The position numbers were made by a program, and so were the translations under genes. This document shows, piece after piece, positions 43,876-50,911 of a stretch of DNA of 64,000 nt. How positions within the stretch are numbered: the stretch's first letter is position 1; the number at the start of each line of letters is the position of its first letter. Source of the stretch: Colimorpha sp045576855 (GTDB taxonomy: Bacteria > Bacteroidota > Bacteroidia > Bacteroidales > P3); contig JAZNHG010000015.1 of the NCBI GenBank assembly GCA_045576855.1, positions 1-64,000 of the forward strand, given 5' to 3'. The notes beneath the pieces are model-generated. The model did not search any database. It had not been told where the DNA came from and worked only from the letters and a program-made list of their open reading frames with translations.

Positions 43876-44247
43876 TCAATTGGCTATTCGGGTGATGGCT
43901 GTCAAGATGTTGTCTGTGTTGAAATTCACCAGAATCCCAATTCTTTTGTCCATTAAACGAAGGTATGTCAAAAGTTGTTTGGCGAACACTTTTTTCATTT
44001 CCTCTACAGATTTCAACTCGACGATAACTTTGTCCTCAACAAGAATATCGAGTCGTAAATCTGTTTTTAGTCTGCAGCCCTTATATATGACAGGTACCTG
44101 TTTTTGTCGTTCAATAGATAATCCGCGTTGTTCCAGTTCGAAACACAATGCCTCCTCGTATACGCTTTCCAATAGTCCAGGCCCAAGTTCTTTATACACA
44201 TCGTATATCGCACCCCTAATTTCGTATGTTATTTCATTCGGTGTCAT
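43876..44247 (-). CDS. GxxExxY protein 2 (PD-(D/E)XK-like)
   Basis: This 123-residue protein has LGPGLLESVYEEALCFEL near residue 20 (the GLLESVY signature), LRLDILVEDKVIVELKSVEEM near 62 (D-x-x-E-L-K) and LLTYLRLMDKRIGILVNFN. It is a paralogue of the protein at 35029. Function is unknown; a nuclease-like fold is predicted from the family. It splits fcl from gmd, which normally are next to each other, and is enclosed by the 26-bp inverted repeats of family G. Confidence 0.9.
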   Translation of the reverse strand: MTPNEITYEIRGAIYDVYKELGPGLLESVYEEALCFELEQRGLSIERQKQVPVIYKGCRLKTDLRLDILVEDKVIVELKSVEEMKKVFAKQLLTYLRLMDKRIGILVNFNTDNILTAITRIAN

Positions 44248-44260
44248 TGGGTTGATGGTT

Positions 44261-44286
44261 TTTCTGTGATTTCTGTGGTTTCTGTG
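44261..44286. repeat. Repeat family G, right inverted copy
   Basis: TTTCTGTGATTTCTGTGGTT continues to 44286 and is the inverse of the left copy (24 of 26). It lies between the GxxExxY start (44247) and the gmd stop (44291). Confidence 0.85.
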
Positions 44287-44290
44287 CGCC

Positions 44291-45358
44291 TTAATCTGTG
44301 TGGTGCAGGCGCCGGACCTTCTTCATGTCGTGCTGCACCATAAGCTTTACCAGATCTTCGAAGCTTGTCTTTTGCGGGTTCCAGCCGAGGAGGCGCTTGG
44401 CTTTGCTGGGGTCGCCCAGCAACTGGTCTACTTCGGCGGGGCGGAAGTACTTGGGGTCCACCTCCACGAGCACCTTGCCGGTCTTCGTGTCGATGCCTTT
44501 CTCGTCCACGCCCGAGCCTTCCCACCGCAGTTCGATGCCCGCCTCCTTGAAGGCCAGCGTGCAGAATTCGCGTACCGAGTGGTACTGCCCCGTGGCCACC
44601 ACGTAGTCGTCGGGCTGCTCCTGCTGGAGGATGAGCCACATGCACTCCACATAGTCCTTGGCATAGCCCCAGTCGCGCAAGGCGTTGAGGTTGCCGAGGT
44701 AGAGTTTGTCCTGGAATCCTTGGGCGATGCGGGCGGCGGCCAGCGTGATCTTGCGCGTGACGAAGGTCTCGCCGCGTCGTTCGCTCTCGTGGTTGAAGAG
44801 GATGCCGTTGCAGCAGTACATGCCGTAGCTTTCGCGGTAGTTCTTCATCATCCAGTATCCGTAAAGCTTGGCAACTCCGTAGGGGCTGCGGGGGTAGAAG
44901 GGCGTGGTCTCGCTTTGCGGCACCTCCTGCACCTTGCCGTACAGTTCGCTGGTCGAAGCCTGGTAGATGTGGCATGTCTGGGTGAGGCCCGTGATGCGCA
45001 CGGCCTCCAGCAGGCGCAGCACACCGTTGGCGTCGGTGTCGGCTGTGAACTCCGGCACATCGAAGCTCACCTTCACATGGCTTTGGGCCGCCAGATTGTA
45101 TATCTCGTCGGGACGTACCTCGCTGATGATGCGTATCAGCGAACTGCTGTCCGTCATGTCGCCCCAATGCAGTTCCACCATGCGTTTCTGGTGCATGTCG
45201 CGCACCCATTCGTCCAGGTACAGGTGCTCTATGCGTCCGGTGTTGAAACTGGAGCTGCGGCGCAGCACGCCATGCACTTCATATCCTTTCTCGATGAGGA
45301 ATTCTGCCAGGAAGCTTCCATCCTGACCCGTAATGCCGGTGATGAGGGCTTTTTTCAT
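44291..45358 (-). CDS. gmd: GDP-mannose 4,6-dehydratase
   Basis: This 355-residue SDR enzyme has ALITGITGQDGSFLAEFLIEKG at the N-terminus, HWGDMTDSSSLIRII, the QASTSELYGKVQEVPQSETTPF segment and YGVAKLYGYWMMKNYRESYG with the Tyr-x3-Lys pair. It converts GDP-D-mannose to GDP-4-keto-6-deoxy-D-mannose, the first step to GDP-L-fucose. All family motifs are present. GDP-mannose itself must come from genes outside the window, as no manA/B/C is seen here. Confidence 0.97.
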   Translation of the reverse strand: MKKALITGITGQDGSFLAEFLIEKGYEVHGVLRRSSSFNTGRIEHLYLDEWVRDMHQKRMVELHWGDMTDSSSLIRIISEVRPDEIYNLAAQSHVKVSFDVPEFTADTDANGVLRLLEAVRITGLTQTCHIYQASTSELYGKVQEVPQSETTPFYPRSPYGVAKLYGYWMMKNYRESYGMYCCNGILFNHESERRGETFVTRKITLAAARIAQGFQDKLYLGNLNALRDWGYAKDYVECMWLILQQEQPDDYVVATGQYHSVREFCTLAFKEAGIELRWEGSGVDEKGIDTKTGKVLVEVDPKYFRPAEVDQLLGDPSKAKRLLGWNPQKTSFEDLVKLMVQHDMKKVRRLHHTD

Positions 45359-45365
45359 ATTCGGT

Positions 45366-46400
45366 TTACATTTTGTGAAGGATGCTTTGGGGTTTCTCGG
45401 CGTGCGAGGTGAGCGAGGCGAGGAGCAGGGTGGGCTCGCTGTCGCTGAAGACCATTCGGCGCTTCCATGCCTGTGCTTTCCAGCGGCGCAGCTTCCATGG
45501 CAGGCGGGCCAGCCCGTCGGCGTGCTTGTCGGCAGTCTCGGGGCTGCCGTAGACGATGTCGCGCTCCAGCTGCCGGATGTTCCCCACGTTGTCGGGGCCT
45601 CCTGTGGAGCGGAGGGGAGGACGGTAGCCCAGCTGTCTTTCGGCTATTCCGTTCAGCGCACTGACGAAAGCGGACATGCCGTAGTCGTCAGTGGCACGTT
45701 GCACCCGCTCCCAGTCCACCTGCCCCTGCAATGCGCGGCAGGTGAGCGTCCAGTCCACCAGGTCGCGCAGCGTGATGCGGCTGGAGGCGAAGTGGCACGC
45801 CATGTGGCGCAGCAGGAAGAGCACCTCGAAGGTGGGCGACGGGGCCGCCTCTTTCAGTAGCGCCTCGTAGCGGCGGTTGCTGGGCGGGTAATGGGTGTTG
45901 ACGAAGTCGTAGTGGCTCTCAACGGTGACGCCGCGGTAGTTGTACTTGCTGTGGTGATGCGCGTCGTTGCCGACCTCCACCTTCAGCTCCTCGCGGGCCA
46001 CACGGTCTGCCTCGTCGTGCCGGTCGTAGAAGTAGAGGTCCAGGTCGCCGAACTCGCGCTCCTCCGGCCGTGGGTAGTATTGCGCTACGTGGCATCCCTT
46101 CAGCACAAGAGTGTCGATGCCGTGGCGTTGCATGGTGTCGACGATCTCTTGCTGCACCTGCAGTTGGTAGCGATGCCAGCCGGTGGCTTTCTCGTGTTCG
46201 GCCAACCAGGGCATCAATACCCGACGAGGGGCTCCTGCTTCCGATGCAGCGCTATAGCATAATGCAGCCACTTGGTTGCGTTGCAGCAGGCGGAAGAGGC
46301 TCCACCAGTGGTCAACATCGGGCGGTTCAATGCCCAGATAGGGCTTGCTACCGTCCAGGGCGGCCTTCAGCAGGCTGTATGCCAGTTGCATCTCGGTCAT
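45366..46400 (-). CDS. Nucleotidyltransferase family protein (NTP_transf_5)
   Basis: The start is the ATG at 46400 (344 residues); the longer frame to 46544 is antisense to the next gene. It has DTLVLKGCHVAQYYPRPEEREFGDLDLYFYDR near residues 100-125, where the G-D-L-D pair is the metal site of NTP_transf_5 proteins. The next segments have helical HFASSRITLRDLVDW. The family is found in capsule loci of Bacteroidota; the substrate is unknown. It follows gmd by a short gap. Confidence 0.8.
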   Translation of the reverse strand: MTEMQLAYSLLKAALDGSKPYLGIEPPDVDHWWSLFRLLQRNQVAALCYSAASEAGAPRRVLMPWLAEHEKATGWHRYQLQVQQEIVDTMQRHGIDTLVLKGCHVAQYYPRPEEREFGDLDLYFYDRHDEADRVAREELKVEVGNDAHHHSKYNYRGVTVESHYDFVNTHYPPSNRRYEALLKEAAPSPTFEVLFLLRHMACHFASSRITLRDLVDWTLTCRALQGQVDWERVQRATDDYGMSAFVSALNGIAERQLGYRPPLRSTGGPDNVGNIRQLERDIVYGSPETADKHADGLARLPWKLRRWKAQAWKRRMVFSDSEPTLLLASLTSHAEKPQSILHKM

Positions 46401-46446
46401 CTTGTCACGCTCGTTTTGCCTTAATTGGATGGTTTTGCCGGAGGTA

Positions 46447-46920
46447 CTATCGGCTTGTGGGCATATCGCCTGACCACCCGTGTCCGAGATCCCAATGTTC
46501 ATCATAGACGAACTCGAAGTAGGGCAGGGCGAACTCTTTTTCAATCAGTTCGCTCAGCTCATCCTGGATGGGTTCGGCCCAATGGCCTACAAGGACGATG
46601 AACTTGTCTATTGTCCATGCCACACGGCCACGCGGTATCTGTGTGTAGTCTCCTTTAAACTTGGTATCTAAGTGTTTGGCCTGGGCACGAAAATACTCCT
46701 TGGCCCATACTTGACGATGCAGGTGCGGGTAGTTGATGAACGGCTTCCCTTCTTCGGCAGCCTCTTCCACCTCGCGTGGGGTTATCTCTTTCTTCCGTAC
46801 TCCGAAGAGTGTGTGGTCTTCAGGGTCGTACCAGAAGATGCCGACGGCAGGCATCGGCTCGTCGAAGGAGCGCATATCGTCCATCTGGGCTTTGCGTTTT
46901 TCTTCAGAAAGTATCGTCAT
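46447..46920 (-). CDS. Hypothetical protein
   Basis: The chosen start is the ATG at 46920 (157 residues). The sequence contains SFDEPMPAVGIFWYDPEDHTLFGVRKKEITP and WAEPIQDELSELIEKEFALPYFEFVYDEHWDLGHGW. I recognise no family. It is hydrophilic, with no signal peptide or membrane helix, so it is probably cytoplasmic. Its stop is 46 bases before the nucleotidyltransferase start, so the two may be a functional pair. Function unknown. Confidence 0.7.
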   Translation of the reverse strand: MTILSEEKRKAQMDDMRSFDEPMPAVGIFWYDPEDHTLFGVRKKEITPREVEEAAEEGKPFINYPHLHRQVWAKEYFRAQAKHLDTKFKGDYTQIPRGRVAWTIDKFIVLVGHWAEPIQDELSELIEKEFALPYFEFVYDEHWDLGHGWSGDMPTSR

Positions 46921-46948
46921 TGTACTGTCCTTTCGCAATCTTTTGCTG

Positions 46949-46988
46949 TCTGATTGAGAATATTCAGGTCACTCCGGTGAGTCGGTTA
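46949..46988. repeat. Repeat family B, block 7 (partial)
   Basis: The segment TCTGATTGAGAATATTCAGG and then CCGGTGAGTCGGTTAG matches the inner and end parts of block 1, but the forward CTCAATCAG half is missing. Confidence 0.75.
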
Positions 46989-46993
46989 GTACA

Positions 46994-48034
46994 TCACACG
47001 GTGTCCATGAAGGTGCGCTGCACGCGGTTGAAGACCACGATGCCCACGGCCAGCAGCACCACCATGAAGGCGAAGCTGTAGGCCAGCATGCCCCAGCTGA
47101 ATTCGCCGGCCCCGAGGAAGCCATACTTGAAAGCCTCGACGATACCCGTCAGTGGGTTGAGGCTCATCACGAAGCGCAGCTTCTCGTTGGTGATGGTGCT
47201 CAGCGGGTAGATGATAGGCGTGGCATACATCCACAGTCGCACGAAATAGTCGAGCAGCAGCTGCATGTCGCGGTACTTGGTAGTGAAGCTCGAGAAGAGG
47301 ATGCCGAAGCCCAGCGCCAGTCCGGCCAGCATCACCACCAGCAGCGGCAGCAGCAGGGCATACCAGTTGGTGTGGATCTGGCCCGGGATGATGAAAATCT
47401 GGTAGATGGCGTAGACCACCAGGAACAGCGCCAGCTGGATGCCGAAGCGCACCAGGTTGCTGACGACCGTGGAGAGAGGGGCGATCAGACGTGGGAAGTA
47501 GACCTTGCCGAAGATGCCGGCATTGGCCGTGAAGGTCGACGAGGTCTTGGTGAGGCAGTCGTTGAAGTATTGCCACAGGCAGATGCCGCTGAGGTAGAAC
47601 AGCGGCTCGGGCAGCCCGTCGGTCGGTATCTTGGCGATGCCGCCGAAGACCACCATATACATGATTACCGTCATTACCGGCTGTATGATATACCACAGCG
47701 GCCCGAGGATGGTCTGTTTGTACTGTGTGGTGACGTTGCGCTTCACGAAGAGCATGCACAGGTCGCGGTAGTCCCATATCTCTTTCAGGTCCACCTGCAG
47801 CAGCTTCTCCTTGGGCTTGATGACGGTGGTCCAATCGGTGGACTTCGAGTCATCAAGACTTCGAGACTTCAAGACCTCGGGATCGGTGGAATTCGAGTCA
47901 TCAAGACTTCGAGACTTCAAGACCTCGGGATCGGTGGACTTCGAGTCTTCGAGACTTCGAGACCTCGAGACCTCGGGGGTGGTGGACATCGAGTCTTCGA
48001 GACTTCGAGTTGTCGGGTTATTTATTGTTTCCAT
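46994..48034 (-). CDS. wzm: Polysaccharide ABC-2 exporter permease (Wzm-like) with repeat-coded N-terminus
   Basis: This 346-residue protein has six membrane helices from about residue 100 to 340 (LGPLWYIIQPVMTVIMYMVV, the TVVSNLVRFGIQLALFLVV helix and others) typical of Wzm/KpsM-type ABC-2 permeases. The first about 60 residues are not family sequence. They are three and a part copies of a 16-residue unit (SRSLDDSKSTDPEVLK), read from the 48-bp repeat-F array at 47841-48017. The ATG at 48034 is the only start. It works with Wzt at 41390. Confidence 0.93.
   Translation of the reverse strand: METINNPTTRSLEDSMSTTPEVSRSRSLEDSKSTDPEVLKSRSLDDSNSTDPEVLKSRSLDDSKSTDWTTVIKPKEKLLQVDLKEIWDYRDLCMLFVKRNVTTQYKQTILGPLWYIIQPVMTVIMYMVVFGGIAKIPTDGLPEPLFYLSGICLWQYFNDCLTKTSSTFTANAGIFGKVYFPRLIAPLSTVVSNLVRFGIQLALFLVVYAIYQIFIIPGQIHTNWYALLLPLLVVMLAGLALGFGILFSSFTTKYRDMQLLLDYFVRLWMYATPIIYPLSTITNEKLRFVMSLNPLTGIVEAFKYGFLGAGEFSWGMLAYSFAFMVVLLAVGIVVFNRVQRTFMDTV
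47841..48017. repeat. Repeat family F, left array (48-bp units)
   Basis: Three full 48-bp units (47841-47888, 47889-47936, 47937-47984) and a partial one repeat GACTTCGAGTCATCAAGACT-type sequence. The array is entirely inside the coding part of wzm. The reverse complement of the right array at 48402-48488 matches its core closely (21 of 23 positions in the best stretch). Confidence 0.9.
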
Positions 48035-48377
48035 TTTGAAGAGTTCCCATTAGTTTTACAATACCTGACGTTATCCTTTTTACGGAGTCTTGGAGTTTTT
48101 GCCGTGTCTCAAAATCGCAATAACCTAAATCTTCACAGAGATAAAGCATGCTGCGAACTTCCGAGCAACTTCCTTTGGCAATATTTAGAAAATTGGCAAA
48201 TCTTGCATCGCTTCCCGAATCAAATCCTTCGGCTATGTTGTTCATTATGCTGACGGCAGCGCGCTGTATTTGATCACGAAATCCCCAGTCTTTATTGGTG
48301 TACAACATTTTGTAGATTTCGTTAACGACCATACGGGACTCCTGCCAAACATACAAATTCTCTAATGACCTATCCAT
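48018..48377 (-). CDS. Four-helix-bundle protein (S23 / IVS-encoded family)
   Basis: This 119-residue protein has the family pattern LYVWQESRMVVNEIYKM, DWGFRDQIQRAAVSIMNNIAEGF near residues 35-55, the SDARFANFLNIAKGSCSEVRSML helix and a final helix. Relatives are encoded in 23S rRNA intervening sequences and as accessory (Avd) proteins in diversity-generating retroelements. Binding of RNA or DNA is likely; no catalytic residues are seen. Its stop overlaps the wzm start region by 17 bases. The gene is enclosed by inverted repeat-F arrays. Confidence 0.9.
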   Translation of the reverse strand: MDRSLENLYVWQESRMVVNEIYKMLYTNKDWGFRDQIQRAAVSIMNNIAEGFDSGSDARFANFLNIAKGSCSEVRSMLYLCEDLGYCDFETRQKLQDSVKRITSGIVKLMGTLQNGNNK

Positions 48378-48401
48378 GAATTATCAATTTGTCAATGCTT
48401 T

Positions 48402-48488
48402 GAAGTCTCGAAGACCCGAAGTCTTGAAGTCTCGAAGCCCCGAAGTCTTGAAGTCTTAAAGTCTCGAAGTCTCGAAGTCTCGAAGTCT
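48402..48488. repeat. Repeat family F, right array
   Basis: About ten short units of GAAGTCTC or GAAGTCTT, with CGAAGACCCGAAG and CGAAGCCCCGAAG variants, lie upstream of the four-helix gene. The array is inverted relative to 47841-48017 and ends at the stop of the sugar transferase gene. Confidence 0.85.
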
Positions 48489-49655
48489 CTACTTCGACCG
48501 CTTGCGGTGGAAGAGGATATTGCCCACGATACCCCAGAAGTAGCGCCAGTCGGTCTTGAGGGGCTGCTGCAGGTAGGCTTCCAGGTAGCGGCGTTCGCTC
48601 GCCTGCACCTCCTCCAGCGTCTCGGGGGTCTTCTGCTCGTAGTAGAAGGGCGGCAGCAGGCCGGGCTTGGCCTGTATGCGCAGCGCTTGCAGCTCGGGGC
48701 TGTAGAGGCTGAAGTAGTGGCGGCTCAGCGGCCGCACGCCTACCAGCTTCAGTTCGCCGCGCAGCATGTTCCACACCATCGGGAGCTCGTCGATCCACAG
48801 CCTCCGCATGAGGCGGCCCCAGAAGTTGACGCGGTAGTCGTCCTTGAATTTGCCGCCGCGCTCCAGGCTCTGGTAGTGGTAGATATAGGGCTGCACGTAC
48901 TCGGAGTAGGCGTACATGGTGCGGAATTTGTGCACCACGATTTCCTTGCCACCCTTGCCGATGCGCCGCAGGTGTATGATGGGCGACCCGGTGGGCGGTG
49001 TGTCGTCGACCGGTGGTTTGGCCTTGCGTCCGGTGATGAAGAACTCGCCCTCGCGGAATTGCTCGTCGACCACCTCGAATCCCGCGCGGTACAGGCGGCC
49101 GATGATTTCCACACGGCTCATGGTGCGGTCCTTGCCGCCGGTGGCGGCGAAGTAGAGGCGGTGGGTCAGCTTCAGCTTGGGGCAGACGCGGTGCCACACA
49201 TATTCCCAGGCCATCACCAGGTGGCGCACGCCCCAGGGGTAGCGTTCGCGCGTCAGCGTGCGCTTCAGGGTGGCCGTCATCGAGTGGCAGCACAGATAGC
49301 TTCCGTCGGACATGGCCCGGCTGGCCTCGCAGAGCAACTCGTCCAGCCGCTCCACCGTGTGCAGCGGGCGTGCCAGAAAGAGCAGGCGGGGTTGCTGTCC
49401 CTCCAGCCGGTAGCGCAGTGCCTCGGGCGTACGCGTGGTGAAGGGAGTGATGAGTATGGCGCCGCCATACTGCTTCTGTTTCCCCTGCAGGTACTTCACC
49501 ATGTCCTTGTAGCCCATGTGCGAGGTGTTGTCCAGGAAGCGGCGCACCTCGGGGTCGTCAACCTCGCTGGTGCTCAGTTTGGCTCCGCGGTCGCTGCCGT
49601 CTTCGGTATAGTGCGGCTCTATCTCGTATTGCAGATGGAATAGTCCGGTTTTCAT
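48489..49655 (-). CDS. Bacterial sugar transferase domain protein without the usual membrane anchor
   Basis: The start is the ATG at 49655 (388 residues). The C-terminal about 170 residues match the bacterial sugar transferase domain: TGSPIIHLRRIGKGGKEIVVHKFRTM, RRLWIDELPMVWNMLRGELKLVGVRPLS with the Asp-Glu pair. The normal re-entrant membrane helix before this domain is absent, as are N-terminal membrane helices; residues 1-200 look soluble. It probably starts the glycan by moving a sugar phosphate to undecaprenyl phosphate, but attachment to the membrane is unclear. It overlaps upxY by 4 bases. Confidence 0.82.
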   Translation of the reverse strand: MKTGLFHLQYEIEPHYTEDGSDRGAKLSTSEVDDPEVRRFLDNTSHMGYKDMVKYLQGKQKQYGGAILITPFTTRTPEALRYRLEGQQPRLLFLARPLHTVERLDELLCEASRAMSDGSYLCCHSMTATLKRTLTRERYPWGVRHLVMAWEYVWHRVCPKLKLTHRLYFAATGGKDRTMSRVEIIGRLYRAGFEVVDEQFREGEFFITGRKAKPPVDDTPPTGSPIIHLRRIGKGGKEIVVHKFRTMYAYSEYVQPYIYHYQSLERGGKFKDDYRVNFWGRLMRRLWIDELPMVWNMLRGELKLVGVRPLSRHYFSLYSPELQALRIQAKPGLLPPFYYEQKTPETLEEVQASERRYLEAYLQQPLKTDWRYFWGIVGNILFHRKRSK

Positions 49656-50125
49656 TCTGCTTTTTTCAACATGCTGGGGTGTATGTATGTGGTGGCCACG
49701 GCCACTACGCCGCGTATGGCGACCACCAGGCGGCGGTCGCGCTTGATGCGTTTGATGTGGCCTTCGGCGCCCTTGAAGGGGCCGCCGGTGACCACCACGC
49801 GGTCGCCCTCGTGGTATTCCGGCCGGTCGTCGCCCAGCAGGGTCAGCCCCTCGCGACCGGCGCTGACCACGAAGCGGAACACCTCCATCTCGCGGTCGGG
49901 TATGACGGCCGGGGTGCGGCTGTCCATGTTGCGGTAGACCCACACCCGCTGCCTGTGCTCCTCGACGAAGCGCAGCAGCTCCTCCTCGCGGCATTGCATG
50001 AAGAGCAGGCTGCCTATGACATCGGTCGGGGCGAAGAATCCGAGGCCCCGCTCGCGGCAGTCGGCTATCAGCGGCTGCACTTTGTTGTAGTACACCTTCA
50101 GGGCATACCAGTGTTCGTCGTTCAT
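49652..50125 (-). CDS. upxY: UpxY-type NusG paralogue (transcription antiterminator)
   Basis: The start is the ATG at 50125 (157 residues); longer frames have no support. It has an NGN domain HWYALKVYYNKVQPLIADCRERG with FFAPTDVIGSLLFMQCREEELL, then a KOW motif EGDRVVVTGGPFKGAEGHIK near residue 110. UpxY proteins in Bacteroides bind RNA polymerase at the leader of their own polysaccharide operon and prevent early termination. It is the first gene after the promoter at 50289-50320, so it should control the whole leftward locus. The leader holds a hairpin at 50147-50165. Confidence 0.92.
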   Translation of the reverse strand: MNDEHWYALKVYYNKVQPLIADCRERGLGFFAPTDVIGSLLFMQCREEELLRFVEEHRQRVWVYRNMDSRTPAVIPDREMEVFRFVVSAGREGLTLLGDDRPEYHEGDRVVVTGGPFKGAEGHIKRIKRDRRLVVAIRGVVAVATTYIHPSMLKKAE

Positions 50126-50146
50126 CGTGGTGCAATTCTCCCCCTC

Positions 50147-50165
50147 CTCCATGCCGGGCATGGAG
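50147..50165 (-). promoter_or_regulatory. Hairpin in the capsule-operon leader
   Basis: CTCCATGC-CGG-GCATGGAG is an exact 8-bp stem between the promoter and upxY, about 22 bases before the upxY ATG. UpxY-controlled leaders in Bacteroides need 5' leader sequences; this hairpin is a candidate for such a site or for an attenuator. Confidence 0.45.
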
Positions 50166-50288
50166 TCCCTCGGGGTTCTGCCAGCAGGGGATTTTTCTGG
50201 CTTTCGGACGCCCCTATCGCAGGGGTGGAGCCGCAACCCTTTGTGAATCAATGCTCATGCGCATCTGCACACAAGGCTGTTCCGAATG

Positions 50289-50320
50289 CAAAGATAGAAA
50301 CTTTTTATTAATCATGCAAA
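50289..50320 (-). promoter_or_regulatory. Promoter of the capsule operon
   Basis: On the minus strand a TTTG -33 box (50317-50320) is followed after exactly 20 bases by TATCTTTG (50289-50296). These match the Bacteroidota consensus TTTG-N19-21-TAnnTTTG. Transcription would start near 50282, giving a leader of about 157 bases before upxY. Confidence 0.85.
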
Positions 50321-50403
50321 TAATATTTCGCGTAATTTTATATGCCCTCCGCTGTCTGCCCGCCCGCAGTAGCCCGGTCGACCTCCGCTCAGGGACCTTT
50401 CAG

Positions 50404-50479
50404 GGGTGCATCATGCACCGCCGATTCTTGCCTCCGAAATGTTAAAATGCAAGGATGGTGGTAGGATGGTGGTAGGATG
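50404..50479. repeat. Small palindrome and family E repeat, copy 3
   Basis: GGTGCAT-C-ATGCACC at 50404-50418 is a perfect palindrome. TCCGAAATGTTAAAAT then follows at 50433, with 11-bp units to 50479 (about three, shorter than copies 1 and 2). The rest of the gap 50480-50840 holds no gene or promoter that I can support; a short plus-strand open frame there has no coding character. Confidence 0.8.
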
Positions 50480-50840
50480 ACGCATCGTTGGTGCAAGGAT
50501 GACCCCTCTTCGACCCCTCCGCACCCCTTGTTTGTCTCCGTGTTGATACACAGTGTGTTGTGCTTTTTGACTGTTTTCTGGTGGCCGAAAACGGTACTTT
50601 TTTATGTTAAATTAACGGTTTCGCGTTTTCTGCCGAAAATGGCCTCTCAACGTGTTTTCGTACCCTGTGTGTTAAACTTTGTTAAAAGTGCTGGAATTGT
50701 CTTCCTGTGTTTCGCAAGCGCCTGGTATGTAGTGGTATAGAGTCGGTCCTCGGCCGGGCTGCGATTGCCGTGCGTCAGGCGGGGTAGGGGGCGGCGCTGT
50801 GCGGCCGGGGCCGCGAGGGCGGGTGTGGCATAGCAATAAC

Positions 50841-50870
50841 GGCAGCCGCGGGCCTGGGCCCGCGGCTGCC
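50841..50870. terminator. Terminator after the M49 peptidase gene
   Basis: A perfect 13-bp stem (50841-50853 with 50858-50870) with a CTGG loop lies 41 bases after the stop of the peptidase gene. On the minus strand it is followed by GTTATTGC. It probably ends the peptidase transcript before the capsule promoter. Confidence 0.8.
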
Positions 50871-50911
50871 GCTGTGTGTCCCGTCGGGGGACGGTCGGTG
50901 CAGTGTGCTGC

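Noticed and set aside
44300..45412. Plus-strand open frame opposite gmd
   Set aside because: gmd is certain on the minus strand.
50477..50740. Short plus-strand open frame in the gap before the M49 gene
   Set aside because: It starts inside repeat E, has no promoter and no recognisable domain.
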